Below, one piece after another: positions 1 through 9,290 of a stretch of DNA of 64,000 bases; position 1 is the stretch's first letter; each line of letters begins with the position of its first letter. A model generated the notes under the pieces. That model made no database searches. It saw only the letters and a program-made list of their open reading frames with translations, and was not told where the DNA came from. The position numbers and the translations under genes were made by a program. The DNA lies in contig NZ_JAANOG010000006.1 in NCBI RefSeq assembly GCF_019923745.1, positions 154,872-218,871 on the forward strand, written 5' to 3'. The stretch is from Aquirufa aurantiipilula (GTDB taxonomy: Bacteria; Bacteroidota; Bacteroidia; Cytophagales; Spirosomataceae).

Positions 1-870
1 AAGTATGATCCCATGGAAAAATTGGGATTTTTTGATGGAATCAAGTTGGCCATATTTAGAAAATTGATATTCAGCAAATGGCAAGAAGCATTAGGCGGAA
101 ATATCCGTGCTATTACTTCTGGATCAGCGGCACTTCAGCCTCGCTTATCACGTATTTTTTGGGCTGCCGACATTCCCATTGCGGAAGGATATGGATTAAC
201 AGAAACCTCTCCCGTAATATCTGTTTCGAAAATTTGTCCTCCAGATTTTAAAGTAGGTTGTGTTGGAACCTTGTTAGATTGTGTTCAATTGAAAATTGCA
301 GAAGATGGAGAGATTTGTGTAAAAGGAGATTCTGTCATGCCAGGTTATTACAATAATCCAACCGCTACAGCTGAGGCTATTGACCCAGAGGGATGGTTTC
401 ATACTGGAGATATTGGGGAATTAGTGGATGGTAAATATTTAAAAATCACGGATCGTAAAAAGGAGATTTTTAAGACCTCTGGAGGAAAATATGTAGCCCC
501 ACAATTAGTGGAAAATAAACTTAAAGAATCTACATTTATTGAACAATGTATGGTGGTAGGTGAAGGGCAAAAATTCCCTTCGGCACTCATTATACCTGAA
601 TTCAATGCACTTCAAATATGGTGTAAACAACAGAATCTTGTACTTAGTACGCCTGAAGAGATGATTGCACATCCAAAGGTAATTGAAAAAATGAATGAAG
701 AGGTTTTGATGACTATGGCATCGGTAGCACGCTTTGAACAGGTTAAGAAATTTGTCTTGTTGCCAAGATTATTTACGATTTCCGATGGGGAATTGACCCC
801 AACATTGAAATTAAAACGTAAGGTAATTGTATCCAGATATGAAAAACTGATACTAGGTCTTTATGATTAG
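1..870 (+). CDS. Long-chain acyl-CoA synthetase, C-terminal part (truncated by window edge)
   Basis: C-terminal 289 residues of an AMP-forming long-chain fatty acid-CoA ligase, which activates fatty acids to acyl-CoA via an acyl-AMP. The reading frame is open from base 1, so the ATG at 13 is internal and the N-terminal half lies outside the window. Visible motifs are the A5 region YGLTETSP, the A7 region GWFHTGDIG, the A8 region ITDRKKEIFKTSGGKYVAP, and a C-terminal catalytic lysine region TPTLKLKRK. The bulky C-terminal domain resembles bacterial FadD15/ACSL-like enzymes rather than the short acetyl-CoA type. A hairpin with a T-tract follows at 952-980. Confidence 0.92.
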   Translation, partial: KYDPMEKLGFFDGIKLAIFRKLIFSKWQEALGGNIRAITSGSAALQPRLSRIFWAADIPIAEGYGLTETSPVISVSKICPPDFKVGCVGTLLDCVQLKIAEDGEICVKGDSVMPGYYNNPTATAEAIDPEGWFHTGDIGELVDGKYLKITDRKKEIFKTSGGKYVAPQLVENKLKESTFIEQCMVVGEGQKFPSALIIPEFNALQIWCKQQNLVLSTPEEMIAHPKVIEKMNEEVLMTMASVARFEQVKKFVLLPRLFTISDGELTPTLKLKRKVIVSRYEKLILGLYD

Positions 871-951
871 AATTGGCAATTCATGGATTCCAATGAATAA
901 ATAATCCTTTGCACTCGGAAATTTTAGTAATTTTACGCGTTATAGGTTTTT

Positions 952-980
952 AGAAAGGAACTTTGCTTCCTTTCTTTTTT
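952..980 (+). terminator. Intrinsic terminator or attenuator hairpin upstream of gmd
   Basis: Perfect 9-bp arms AGAAAGGAA/TTCCTTTCT with a 6-nt loop and a following T-run. It ends only 19 nt before the gmd start codon, so it either terminates the acyl-CoA synthetase transcript or sits in the gmd leader as an attenuator. Confidence 0.75.
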
Positions 981-999
981 AATTTAGAATCAAAATTAT

Positions 1000-2082
1000 A
1001 TGTCTCAAACGCAAAAAGTGGCTTTAATTACGGGCATCACAGGACAGGATGGAGCGTATTTAGCTGAACTTTTATTAGGAAAGGGTTATCGTGTACATGG
1101 AATAAAGCGAAGAAGCTCTTTGATTAATACCCAAAGGATAGATCATCTTTATCAAGACCCTCATGTTGACTCCTCTAATTTTCATTTACACTATGGTGAT
1201 TTGAGTGATTCAACCAATATCATTCGAATCATTCAAGAAGTACAACCTGATGAGATTTATAATTTAGGGGCGATGTCTCATGTTAAGGTCTCATTTGATG
1301 AGCCTGAATATACCGCCCAAGTAGATGGAATTGGAACATTGCGTATTTTGGAGGCTGTTCGTTTATTGGGATTAACACAAAAAACGAAGATTTATCAGGC
1401 TTCTACATCAGAATTATATGGGTTAGTTCAAGAGGTTCCACAATCTGAAAAAACGCCATTTTACCCACGCTCTCCCTATGCCGTAGCTAAAATTTATGGT
1501 TACTGGATTACAGTAAATTACCGAGAAGCGTATCAAATGTTTGCGGTGAATGGTATTTTATTCAATCATGAATCCCCTTTACGTGGCGAAACATTTGTTA
1601 CACGTAAGATTACTCGGGGGGTGTCCCAAATTGCACTTGGCCAACAAGATAAAATCTATTTAGGAAATTTGGATGCCAAGAGAGACTGGGGTCATGCGAA
1701 AGATTATGTAGAAGCGATGTGGTTGATTTTGCAACAAGATCAACCAGAGGACTTTGTGATTGCTACTGGTATTACCACAACTGTTCGTGATTTTGTTATC
1801 ATGTCATTCAATGAAGTGGGAATAGAATTGGAGTTCAAGGGATCAGGAATAGATGAAGTGGCTTTGGTTAAAGCTTGTCATAATTCGCTTTACCAGGTTG
1901 AAATAGGAAAAGAAGTGGTAGCTGTTGACCCTCGGTATTTTAGACCTACCGAAGTGGAATTATTAATAGGAGATCCTACCAAAGCCCAAACTAAATTGGG
2001 TTGGAAATTGAAATATGATTTACCAGCATTAGTCAAGGACATGATGAGTTCGGATATTCAATTGTTTTCTACTCATAAGTAA
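1000..2082 (+). CDS. gmd: GDP-mannose 4,6-dehydratase
   Basis: Converts GDP-D-mannose to GDP-4-keto-6-deoxy-D-mannose, the first step towards GDP-fucose and related deoxysugars of surface polysaccharides. The 360-residue length fits the family. An extended-SDR Rossmann motif [10 protein letters not shown] lies at residues 11-20. The catalytic set STSE (135-138) and YxxxK (Y160, K164) is present, followed by the Gmd signature [17 protein letters not shown]. The signature usually reads SPRRG; here the first Arg is Leu. No fucose synthase (fcl) follows. The next genes are an UpxY-like antiterminator and a Wzi-like protein, so the context is capsule or exopolysaccharide production. Confidence 0.95.
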   Translation: MSQTQKVALITGITGQDGAYLAELLLGKGYRVHGIKRRSSLINTQRIDHLYQDPHVDSSNFHLHYGDLSDSTNIIRIIQEVQPDEIYNLGAMSHVKVSFDEPEYTAQVDGIGTLRILEAVRLLGLTQKTKIYQASTSELYGLVQEVPQSEKTPFYPRSPYAVAKIYGYWITVNYREAYQMFAVNGILFNHESPLRGETFVTRKITRGVSQIALGQQDKIYLGNLDAKRDWGHAKDYVEAMWLILQQDQPEDFVIATGITTTVRDFVIMSFNEVGIELEFKGSGIDEVALVKACHNSLYQVEIGKEVVAVDPRYFRPTEVELLIGDPTKAQTKLGWKLKYDLPALVKDMMSSDIQLFSTHK

Positions 2083-2153
2083 AATCCTAGGTATTTTGGA
2101 TTTATGACTATGCAGAAGTAAATTTTAATGAAGGATTAGTTTTAAAGAAAATT

Positions 2154-2633
2154 ATGGCCTGGTATGCCTTGTATACAAAATCACGTGTTGAGAAAAAAGT
2201 AGCATTGCGACTGGAGGAACAAGGCATTACGTGCTATTGTCCTTTGACCAAAAAAAGAAAGCAGTGGTCAGATCGAAAAAAATGGGTAGAAGAGCCATTG
2301 TTTAAATCGTATGTTTTTGTGAATATCGATTTAGCCCAACAAAGTAGTCAAGTTAGGCAAGTGAATGGGGTAGTCAATTTTGTCTATTGGTTACACAAAC
2401 CTGCTGTGATACAAGATGCAGAAATTAAATCCATACAGCATTTTTTGTCTGAACATGCCGAAGTAGAGGCATTGGGAAATGTAGTCAATATTGGTGATTT
2501 TGTCACCCTAGATTCTGGAGCTTTGGCAGGACAAAAAGCCGAGGTATTAGGATTTAAAAATAAGCATGAAGTTCGCCTTAAGATAGAAAGTCTCGGTTTT
2601 GAGCTTGTCGCTTACATAAATCGAAGTCAGTAA
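2154..2633 (+). CDS. UpxY/NusG-like transcription antitermination protein
   Basis: A specialised NusG paralogue of 159 residues. The N-terminal NGN domain (MAWYALYTKSRVEKKVALRL, then PLFKSYVFVNID) covers roughly residues 1-95. A KOW-like segment follows at about 110-150 (VNIGDFVTLDSGALAGQKAEV). Family members (UpxY of Bacteroides, RfaH elsewhere) ride on RNA polymerase to allow full-length transcription of long polysaccharide operons. It sits 71 bp after gmd and 28 bp before the Wzi-like gene. UpxY normally opens a polysaccharide locus, so its position after gmd is unusual. No UpxZ-like partner is seen. Confidence 0.88.
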   Translation: MAWYALYTKSRVEKKVALRLEEQGITCYCPLTKKRKQWSDRKKWVEEPLFKSYVFVNIDLAQQSSQVRQVNGVVNFVYWLHKPAVIQDAEIKSIQHFLSEHAEVEALGNVVNIGDFVTLDSGALAGQKAEVLGFKNKHEVRLKIESLGFELVAYINRSQ

Positions 2634-2661
2634 TTTCAATTTTTCAACTATCTTTGAATTG

Positions 2662-4146
2662 ATGAGTCAAATGAGCCATATGAATCAATTAAAACAAATG
2701 ATTGTGAGGAAAGGTATTGTAATCATTTGTTTATTCATTTTTTCAAATACCCTGTGGGCTCAACGAGAAATCAAATCTGATTTTTCTCTAGGAATGGGAG
2801 GAACAGTGGGGGGTGTTTATAATCCTCTCTGGTTAAGAGCTAATCAATATGGTTTAGTTCCAGCTTCTGGATCTTACGGTTTTGCGGGCATATCACATCA
2901 TGTAGATTATCGTCCAAAGAAACTGGTCGATTGGGCTTATGGTTTCTCATCTCAAGTGAATTTAGGAGAAAATAAAGCGGATGTATTTTTTCCTGAAATG
3001 TATGTGAAAGGGAAATTGGGGATTTTTGAATTGGTTGCAGGCCGTCAAAAACAAATTTTCGGATTAGTCGATTCAACACTTAGTTCTGGTTCATACATTT
3101 GGTCTGGCAATGCAATGCCCATTCCCAAATTGGAATTACAGGTAAAGGAATATTGGTCTCCAGGGTTCTTAAAGGGAGTTTTAGCATTCAAAGGAAATTA
3201 TTCCCATGGTTGGTTTGAAAATTCAAGAGAGGATGTCAATGATTTCTATTTGCATCAAAAATCCTTTTATGGTCGATTGGGTAAACCCAATTGGAGAGTA
3301 AAATTTTATGCAGGATTTAATCACCAAGTTCAATGGGGAGGGAGATTAAAGTATGCAGATCCATATAATGTAAATGCAAAAAATGGAATAATCCCATCTG
3401 ATTTTACAACCTACGTATCTGTCGTAACAGGTCGATCGAATGCAGTTAAAGGAGATACTGCCACTTATGGATATAACGATGGTTTTAATCGTTCAGGAAA
3501 TCACTTAGGTACGGTAGATATTGGAATGGAAGTGGAATTGAATCAGGCAAAGATTTTCTTTTATCGCCAAAGTATTTATGAAGATGGCTCATTGTATTAT
3601 GGAAATAATATAACGGATGGTTTGCATGGATTATCTATGTCCCGTAAAGCAGATCAAGGTCTATTGAAAGTTGTTTTTGAATATTTAAACACTACCTCAC
3701 AAGGCGGGAACATATTCAATGATTTTAGTAAAATTCGTGGCTATGATGATTATTTGAATAATGGAGTATATCAAAATGGTTGGACATATTTTGGAAAAGG
3801 AATAGGATCCCCATTATTAACTTTAGATTCAGAATCGGATTTGAATCCGACCAATCGTATTTATTATGATAATAACCGTGTAGAGGCCTTTTATGCCGCA
3901 GGAGAATTTGCTTTTGGAGATAATAAAATTCAAATTAGAGCCAGTTTATCCAATGCCATTGGTTGGTTTGGAAATGAATACATCCCGGTAAAAAAACAGT
4001 ATTCTGGAGGTATTTTATGGCAAAGGCCTATTCAAATGGCTGGATTTCCAGATGCAATATTAAAAGCCAATCTTGGAGTTGAAAAGGGAAACCTGACTCA
4101 ACCTACATTAGGAGGAAATATTGCGATTAGCTTTCCTTTGAATTAG
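2662..4146 (+). CDS. Capsule assembly Wzi-like outer membrane protein
   Basis: About 494 residues. An N-terminal signal peptide with hydrophobic core GIVIICLFIFSNTLWA is followed by many aromatic, amphipathic segments typical of an outer-membrane beta-barrel. The order (LRANQYG near the N-terminus, AGRQKQIFG, then alternating Y/F/W strands) resembles the capsule assembly Wzi family, which anchors or organises capsule at the cell surface. Three in-frame ATGs (2662, 2671, 2680) precede the signal core; 2680 would give a more usual n-region. It is the last gene of the gmd/UpxY segment, and its stop codon is 1 bp from the end of the convergent SpmA/B-like gene. Confidence 0.75.
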   Translation: MSQMSHMNQLKQMIVRKGIVIICLFIFSNTLWAQREIKSDFSLGMGGTVGGVYNPLWLRANQYGLVPASGSYGFAGISHHVDYRPKKLVDWAYGFSSQVNLGENKADVFFPEMYVKGKLGIFELVAGRQKQIFGLVDSTLSSGSYIWSGNAMPIPKLELQVKEYWSPGFLKGVLAFKGNYSHGWFENSREDVNDFYLHQKSFYGRLGKPNWRVKFYAGFNHQVQWGGRLKYADPYNVNAKNGIIPSDFTTYVSVVTGRSNAVKGDTATYGYNDGFNRSGNHLGTVDIGMEVELNQAKIFFYRQSIYEDGSLYYGNNITDGLHGLSMSRKADQGLLKVVFEYLNTTSQGGNIFNDFSKIRGYDDYLNNGVYQNGWTYFGKGIGSPLLTLDSESDLNPTNRIYYDNNRVEAFYAAGEFAFGDNKIQIRASLSNAIGWFGNEYIPVKKQYSGGILWQRPIQMAGFPDAILKANLGVEKGNLTQPTLGGNIAISFPLN

Positions 4147-4147
4147 T

Positions 4148-5383
4148 CTATCCAAAAAATAAATAGCTCACAAATATTGCGGTAATAATACCTGCCAGAT
4201 CAGCAGTTAGCCCTGCCCACAAAGTATATCGTATATTTTTAACTTGGACAGAGCCAAAATATAAGGCGATCACATACAAAATCGTTTCGGCAGAACCTTG
4301 GAATACACAGGCTAACCTACCTACAAAAGAATCTGCCCCAAAGGTCTTCATTGTATCAATCATCATGGCCCTAGAACCACTTCCGCTTACTGGATGTAAT
4401 AAAGCAGTAGGCATGGCATCAATAAATCGAGTATCCAAGCCGGATTGGTTAACCATCCATTTCATCCCTTCGACAATGAAATCCAAGGTACCAGAGTTTC
4501 GCAAACAGCTGATAGCTACTAGCATACCCACTAAATAAGGTATAATTTTTACAGATGTTTCAAATCCCCCTTTTGCCCCTTCTACAAATGTGGAAAATAT
4601 GTCAATTTTCTTCCAAAAAGCCGCAACTATAAAACTGAGTATTAATGTGAATAGTAATCCATTGCTGAATATTTTGGATTGAATTTCAATTTGTTCCTTA
4701 CTAAGTGAACTGAAATAGGCCAAAATACCCCCAAAGAACAGCGTTAACCCCACAAGCCAACTTAAAAGTACAGGTTCTAACAAATTAATTTTTTGTTTTA
4801 CAGCCACAAACATTAATCCCACGAGAGTTGCGGCATATGTGGCCATTAAGCAAGGAATAAAGACATCAGATGCATCTTGTGCACCATAGATAGCTCTTTG
4901 AGCCATGATACTCAATGGGATTAAAACGGGCCCTGCACTGTGCAAAGTAAGAAACATGATTTGAGCATTAGAAGCTGTTTCTTTTGTCGGATTGATATCC
5001 TGTAAGCCTTGCATGGCTTTCAAACCAAAGGGTGTTGCGGCATTGTCTAAGCCCAATAAATTAGCAGAAAAATTCATGATCATTTGGCCATGAACAGGAT
5101 GATCTGCGGGTATTTCAGGGAATAATCGTGTAAAAAATGGTCGAATTCGTCTGGCTAAAAACTGAATGGCGCCTGCTTTTTCGCCAATTTGTAAGATTCC
5201 CATGAAGAAAGTCATAACACCTGCTAGTGGAAGAGCAATTTTCATGACAGCCATTTCTGCGGAATCAAACATGCCATCCACTAGAATTTTAAATATTTCA
5301 GCATTTCCAAAAAATAAAAATTGAATCAATGCCACCACAAAGGCCACCCCAAAAAATAAAAACCAAATCCAATTTAATGCCAT
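4148..5383 (-). CDS. SpmA/SpmB-type nucleoside-recognition (Gate) membrane protein
   Basis: Polytopic membrane protein of 411 residues with two 'nucleoside recognition' (Gate) halves in one chain. The N-half carries MNFSANLLGLDNAATPFGLKAM, the SpmA signature. The C-half carries LHPVSGSGSRAMMIDTMKTFG, the SpmB signature. In Bacillus the two proteins are separate and act in spore maturation; here they are fused, as is common in Bacteroidota, which do not form spores. The transported or sensed substrate is unknown. It is convergent with the Wzi-like gene and divergent from the dipeptidase. Confidence 0.85.
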   Translation of the reverse strand: MALNWIWFLFFGVAFVVALIQFLFFGNAEIFKILVDGMFDSAEMAVMKIALPLAGVMTFFMGILQIGEKAGAIQFLARRIRPFFTRLFPEIPADHPVHGQMIMNFSANLLGLDNAATPFGLKAMQGLQDINPTKETASNAQIMFLTLHSAGPVLIPLSIMAQRAIYGAQDASDVFIPCLMATYAATLVGLMFVAVKQKINLLEPVLLSWLVGLTLFFGGILAYFSSLSKEQIEIQSKIFSNGLLFTLILSFIVAAFWKKIDIFSTFVEGAKGGFETSVKIIPYLVGMLVAISCLRNSGTLDFIVEGMKWMVNQSGLDTRFIDAMPTALLHPVSGSGSRAMMIDTMKTFGADSFVGRLACVFQGSAETILYVIALYFGSVQVKNIRYTLWAGLTADLAGIITAIFVSYLFFG

Positions 5384-5455
5384 ATAGAAAGCTTTGCAGA
5401 ATGCGAGCTCTGCCTATTTAAAATTTGGCTAAATTTAGGGAATTTCTTGATTTTT

Positions 5456-6145
5456 ATGAGCTATTCTTTTTCCATTACTTCTGCATTCATCCTTAGTTTG
5501 ATGTTACATCCACTCATGGCGCAACAAAAGCCTTGTATGTACGAAGAGAAAATGCGGAATCAAGGTTTAATAGAAGTTCAATCTGAAATAAAGCAAGTAT
5601 TGGTTCAATTGAAGTATGCGACAACAGATAATTTCATGCACCAAAATGTTTATGGTTGTTTAACAAAGGCATTTCTACAAAAAGAAACAGTTAATAAATT
5701 AGCTCAGGCGCAATCTTTATTAGAAATAGAAAAGCCAGGTTTCCACTTGTTGATTTATGATGCCGCTAGGCCTTTATCCAAACAATGGGACCTTTGGAAT
5801 GCTTTAAGTCAATACCCACCTAAAATACGCAGAAACTATGTTGCTTCCCCGCAGGAGCATTCCATACACAATTACGGTAGTGCCGTGGATTTAACCATTG
5901 CCGATGAGCAGGGGAATGCATTGGATATGGGAACACCTTTTGATTACTTTGGAAAAGAGGCCTATCCTAAAGCAGAAAAAGAATTATTGAAGAAGGGAAT
6001 ACTAAGTAAGGAAGTTTACCAAAATCGTTTATTACTAAGGAAAGTGATGCAAAAAGCAGGATTTTTACCAATCGAATATGAATGGTGGCATTTCAATGCT
6101 TTTTCCCGAGCTGAAGCGAAGAAAAGATTTCAAGTAGTTCAATAA
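5456..6145 (+). CDS. VanX/DdpX-like D-Ala-D-Ala dipeptidase (M15 family)
   Basis: Zinc peptidase of about 229 residues predicted to hydrolyse D-alanyl-D-alanine, used for scavenging or cell-wall dipeptide turnover. The M15D pattern is complete: SxHxxGxAxD (SIHNYGSAVD, with zinc ligands His138 and Asp145 counted from this start) and the C-terminal EYEWWHF with catalytic Glu and third zinc ligand His. Residues 1-23 look like a signal peptide (FSITSAFILSLMLHPLMAQ), so the enzyme is probably exported. The ATG at 5456 is preferred over an in-frame TTG at 5447. No VanH or VanA-type ligase is nearby, so this is not a glycopeptide-resistance cluster. Confidence 0.88.
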   Translation: MSYSFSITSAFILSLMLHPLMAQQKPCMYEEKMRNQGLIEVQSEIKQVLVQLKYATTDNFMHQNVYGCLTKAFLQKETVNKLAQAQSLLEIEKPGFHLLIYDAARPLSKQWDLWNALSQYPPKIRRNYVASPQEHSIHNYGSAVDLTIADEQGNALDMGTPFDYFGKEAYPKAEKELLKKGILSKEVYQNRLLLRKVMQKAGFLPIEYEWWHFNAFSRAEAKKRFQVVQ

Positions 6146-6239
6146 GTGGGATTTATCCTTTTGGCTTGCCGTTTATCCAAAATGTACCCATCTCCCCATC
6201 TAAAAATAGTAACATTGTGTTAAATACTTTTCATTAGCT

Positions 6240-7706
6240 ATGTATCGGAATTCATTCCCCACAACTGTATACCTTTTTCTCTTGCTTTTTTCCTTGGCAT
6301 TTTCTTCTCTAGGACAAACTGCGATTCAGGGAAATGGAACCTTAGTGAAGCTTAAGTTGAATCAAGCTGTCGATATTGCATTACAACATAATTTGAATGT
6401 TAAATCGTATCAAATTAGCATGCAAAATGCAGAGCTTCAGTTTCAACAAGCCAAATACAACCAACTTCCCTCTTTATCAGGAAACATCAACCAGTCGGCG
6501 AGTTTTGGACGTAGTATTAACCCATATACCAATGGGTATGATTCAAGAAATATCAACTACAACAACTTAGGTCTGAATGCGAATGTACTCTTATTCAATG
6601 GAGGACAACTTAAGAATAATATTTTACAAACAGAATTCGCCTTAAAAGCCACGCAAGAAGATTTACAATCCATACGGGAAAATATATCGCTGCAAGTTGT
6701 TCTTTCTTACTTGTCAATATTAAATGCAGAAGACCAATTATCCATTGCTAAAACGCAGACAGACATCACCAAATTACAGATAGAAAGAACCCAGAAGTTA
6801 GTTAATGCGGGTTCGGTAGCTATTTCAACCTTATTAGATTTAAAAGCGCAATTAGCTAATGAGGAATCCAATGTGGTGAGCTTTCAAAGTTCCTTAGATA
6901 TCAACAAATTGACCTTATTGCAATTATTGAATGATTCGGCGATTAGTCAGTTTGAATTGGAACGTATCCAAGTGCCTGTGCCTAATTCATCTGCGTATGA
7001 ATTGAGTATTGCGGATATATATGCCAAAGCAGTGGACGCACAACCATTAGTTCGTGCTGCCGATTTTAGAGTACAAGGAGCTGCCAAAAGTGTGGATGTG
7101 GCTAAAGCCTTTCGTTTACCTACTTTGAGCTTAAGTGGTAGCTGGTCGGCAAATCAATCCAATGCCTTAAAATCAGTTCAGTTATTAGGAACTCAAGATG
7201 TTACTTTAGGTAATGTCAATGTGGGCGGAGTTAATTATCCCTTAACTTCCACACAACCAAAATATGGTGAAGGTTCTACTGTTGGTTATTTTGATCAATT
7301 AAATAACACACAAAATAAAGTTGTATCCTTGAATTTAAGTATTCCAATTTTCACAAGATATCAAAATAGGACTCGGGTTTCTCAAGCGAATTTACAGAAA
7401 GTCAATGCGGAAATTGAAGCCAATAAAGCCCGATTGACCTTACGTCAAAATATTGAGCAAGCTTATGTCAATATGCTGAATGCAGCTAAAAAATATGAAG
7501 CCGGGGTTACACAAGTTTCTGCTTTGGAAGAGTCATTTAGAGCTTCTGAAAGCAAATTTAGTGCTGGTACAATTGATTTTGTAAGTTATAATTTACAGAA
7601 AACAAACTTGGATAAAGCCAAGCTTTCTCTAGTACAATCGAAATATGATTTTGTATTTAGAACAAAGATTTTGGATTATTATCAAGGTAAAAATTTAACA
7701 TTTTAA
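6240..7706 (+). CDS. TolC-family outer membrane efflux protein
   Basis: A 488-residue outer membrane factor forming the exit duct of a tripartite efflux or secretion system. A signal peptide (residues about 1-25, ending FSSLGQ) precedes two repeated coiled-coil/beta halves typical of OEP domains. It begins with LKLNQAVDIALQHNLNVKSYQI and has the ...SIAKTQTDITKLQIERTQKLVNAG... helix and a second repeat near VSALEESFRASESKFSAGTIDFVSYN. It is followed 20 bp later by an HlyD-type adaptor, with which it forms an operon. No inner membrane pump gene follows. Confidence 0.93.
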   Translation: MYRNSFPTTVYLFLLLFSLAFSSLGQTAIQGNGTLVKLKLNQAVDIALQHNLNVKSYQISMQNAELQFQQAKYNQLPSLSGNINQSASFGRSINPYTNGYDSRNINYNNLGLNANVLLFNGGQLKNNILQTEFALKATQEDLQSIRENISLQVVLSYLSILNAEDQLSIAKTQTDITKLQIERTQKLVNAGSVAISTLLDLKAQLANEESNVVSFQSSLDINKLTLLQLLNDSAISQFELERIQVPVPNSSAYELSIADIYAKAVDAQPLVRAADFRVQGAAKSVDVAKAFRLPTLSLSGSWSANQSNALKSVQLLGTQDVTLGNVNVGGVNYPLTSTQPKYGEGSTVGYFDQLNNTQNKVVSLNLSIPIFTRYQNRTRVSQANLQKVNAEIEANKARLTLRQNIEQAYVNMLNAAKKYEAGVTQVSALEESFRASESKFSAGTIDFVSYNLQKTNLDKAKLSLVQSKYDFVFRTKILDYYQGKNLTF

Positions 7707-7726
7707 TTTTCAAAAATTTTAAAGAG

Positions 7727-9118
7727 ATGGCAAAGAACAATAGCAAGCGGACTTGGTTGTTTATCGGGGGTGGAGTAGTGGTGATATTTTTAGGTTTATT
7801 TCTTGCCAAGCAGCAAGGGTGGGTTGGAAAAGTAGAACCTACTGTGGTGGAATTTGGTAAGGCTAAAAGAGAATCCATTGTAGAAAAAGTATCTGCATCA
7901 GGGAAAATTCAGCCAGAGGTAGAAGTTAAAGTTTCTCCCGATGTTTCAGGAGAGATAGTTGCTTTGAATATAGCTGAAGGAGATTCTGTAGTAGCAGGAC
8001 AAGTTTTATTAAAAATTCGCCCAGATAACTATGTGTCTCTTTTAGCTCGTGCGGAGGCTCAGCTGAATGCTATGAGAGCGAGCATGGAACAAAGTAAAGC
8101 GGTGTTGGCGCAGAGTGAAGCCCGTTTGAGCAAATCGAAGATTGATTATGACCGTAATTTAAAATTACATAATGATAAGGTTATTTCGGATGCAGATTTT
8201 GATCAGTTCCAATCTGCATATATGGTAGCCAAACAAGATCTTGAGTCGGCGAAAGCGAATGTGAAGGCTGCCAGTTTTAACGTGAAGAGTTCGGAAGCGG
8301 CCTTGAAAGAAGCGACAACGAACTTAACGAAGACAACTATTTATGCTCCACAAAGTGGTATTATTTCTAAGTTGAATGTGGAATTAGGGGAGCGTGTGGT
8401 AGGAACATCTCAAATGGCGGGTACAGAAATGTTACGTATCGCGAATTTGAATAATATGGAAGTTCGTGTGAATGTCAATGAAAATGATATTACTCGAGTT
8501 AGTATAGGAGATACTGTAATTATAGATGTAGATGCATTTACGTCTTCTGAGCGCAAGTTTAAAGGGGTTGTATATGAAATAGCTAGTTCGGCGAATCAAT
8601 CAGGTACAGCTACTTCGGTAACGACGGATGCTGTGACAGAGTTTGAGGTGAAGATACGTGTATTGAGAGAATCATATCGAGATTTGATTAAAGGAAAATT
8701 ATCTTATCCATTAAAGCCCGGTATGACCGCATCGGTTGAGATATTGACGAACCGCAAGGATAATATTTTAACAGTTCCATTAGCAGCAGTTACGACGCGT
8801 GAATTAGGAGGAGAAGTAGCTCAGAAAGATGGTAAAGATGCACCAGGAGGAGCTGCGGAGCCTGCAAAAGAGGAAACGGCTCAACAGACCAAAAAACGCA
8901 AGGAGAAGATAAAAGAGGTAGTCTTTATCAGTGAGAAAGGAAAAGCGAAAATGGTAGAAGTGAAAACGGGTATTTCTGATTTTGATAATATCGAGATTAT
9001 TTCAGGATTGAAAGAAGGCCAAGAGATTATTTCAGGTCCATATGCTACGGTAGCTAAGAATTTGAAAGAGGGAGAAATGGTGAAAAAGAAGGATGCTAAG
9101 GCAGAGGAAAAGAAATAA
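7727..9118 (+). CDS. Periplasmic adaptor (HlyD/MacA-like membrane fusion protein)
   Basis: A 463-residue adaptor that links an inner membrane transporter to TolC. One N-terminal membrane anchor (residues about 9-27, WLFIGGGVVVIFLGLFLAK) is followed by a lipoyl/barrel-sandwich segment (VSPDVSGEIVALNIAEGDSV). A long alpha-hairpin (about 105-200) comes next, then the second lipoyl half (IYAPQSGIISKLNVELGERV) and a beta-barrel domain. The C-terminus is unusually charged and Lys/Glu/Ala rich (KDGKDAPGGAAEPAKEETAQQ). It is in an operon with the TolC gene upstream. A MacB-type ATPase/permease would be expected next, but a terminator and tRNA follow instead. Confidence 0.92.
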   Translation: MAKNNSKRTWLFIGGGVVVIFLGLFLAKQQGWVGKVEPTVVEFGKAKRESIVEKVSASGKIQPEVEVKVSPDVSGEIVALNIAEGDSVVAGQVLLKIRPDNYVSLLARAEAQLNAMRASMEQSKAVLAQSEARLSKSKIDYDRNLKLHNDKVISDADFDQFQSAYMVAKQDLESAKANVKAASFNVKSSEAALKEATTNLTKTTIYAPQSGIISKLNVELGERVVGTSQMAGTEMLRIANLNNMEVRVNVNENDITRVSIGDTVIIDVDAFTSSERKFKGVVYEIASSANQSGTATSVTTDAVTEFEVKIRVLRESYRDLIKGKLSYPLKPGMTASVEILTNRKDNILTVPLAAVTTRELGGEVAQKDGKDAPGGAAEPAKEETAQQTKKRKEKIKEVVFISEKGKAKMVEVKTGISDFDNIEIISGLKEGQEIISGPYATVAKNLKEGEMVKKKDAKAEEKK

Positions 9119-9136
9119 TGTAAGATTTTAAGAAAA

Positions 9137-9181
9137 AAATAGGTGGCCTTATTGCATATATGCATAATGACACCTATTTTT
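9137..9181 (+). terminator. Terminator of the TolC/HlyD operon
   Basis: Inverted repeat AAATAGGTG/CACCTATTT around an internal self-complementary TTATTGCATATATGCATAA segment, ending in a T-run. It starts about 20 bp after the HlyD stop. Its 3' arm overlaps the -7 element of the tRNA promoter. Confidence 0.75.
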
Positions 9182-9182
9182 G
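9152..9182 (+). promoter_or_regulatory. Promoter of tRNA-Asn
   Basis: TTG (9152-9154), a 20-nt spacer and TATTTTTG (9175-9182) match the Bacteroidota -33/-7 consensus (TTG...TAnnTTTG) exactly. The tRNA begins 22 nt after the -7 element. The promoter is embedded in the upstream terminator. Confidence 0.75.
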
Positions 9183-9203
9183 CAGTCCCAAAAGGATACA
9201 AAT

Positions 9204-9277
9204 TCCTTCTTAGCTCAGTTGGTTAGAGCACATGACTGTTAATCATGGGGTCCCTGGTTCGAGCCCAGGAGAGGGAG
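9204..9277 (+). tRNA. tRNA-Asn (anticodon GTT)
   Basis: Full cloverleaf of 74 nt. The acceptor stem TCCTTCT pairs with AGAGGGA (one G-U) and the discriminator is G. The D-stem is GCTC/GAGC, the anticodon stem CATGA/TCATG with loop CTGTTAA (anticodon GTT at 9238-9240), and the T-stem CCTGG/CCAGG with loop TTCGAGC. CCA is not encoded. An intrinsic terminator follows at 9291-9326. Its 3' half (9255-9275) is repeated almost perfectly at 10120-10140. Confidence 0.97.
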
Positions 9278-9290
9278 CGGATATAAAAGA

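Noticed and set aside
4148..5383. Sporulation function from the SpmA/SpmB similarity
   Set aside because: The fused protein is widespread in non-sporulating Bacteroidota and no other sporulation gene is present.
5456..6145. Vancomycin-type resistance cluster suggested by the VanX-like dipeptidase
   Set aside because: No VanH dehydrogenase, D-Ala-D-Lac ligase or VanRS two-component system is nearby; a peptidoglycan-scavenging dipeptidase is more likely.
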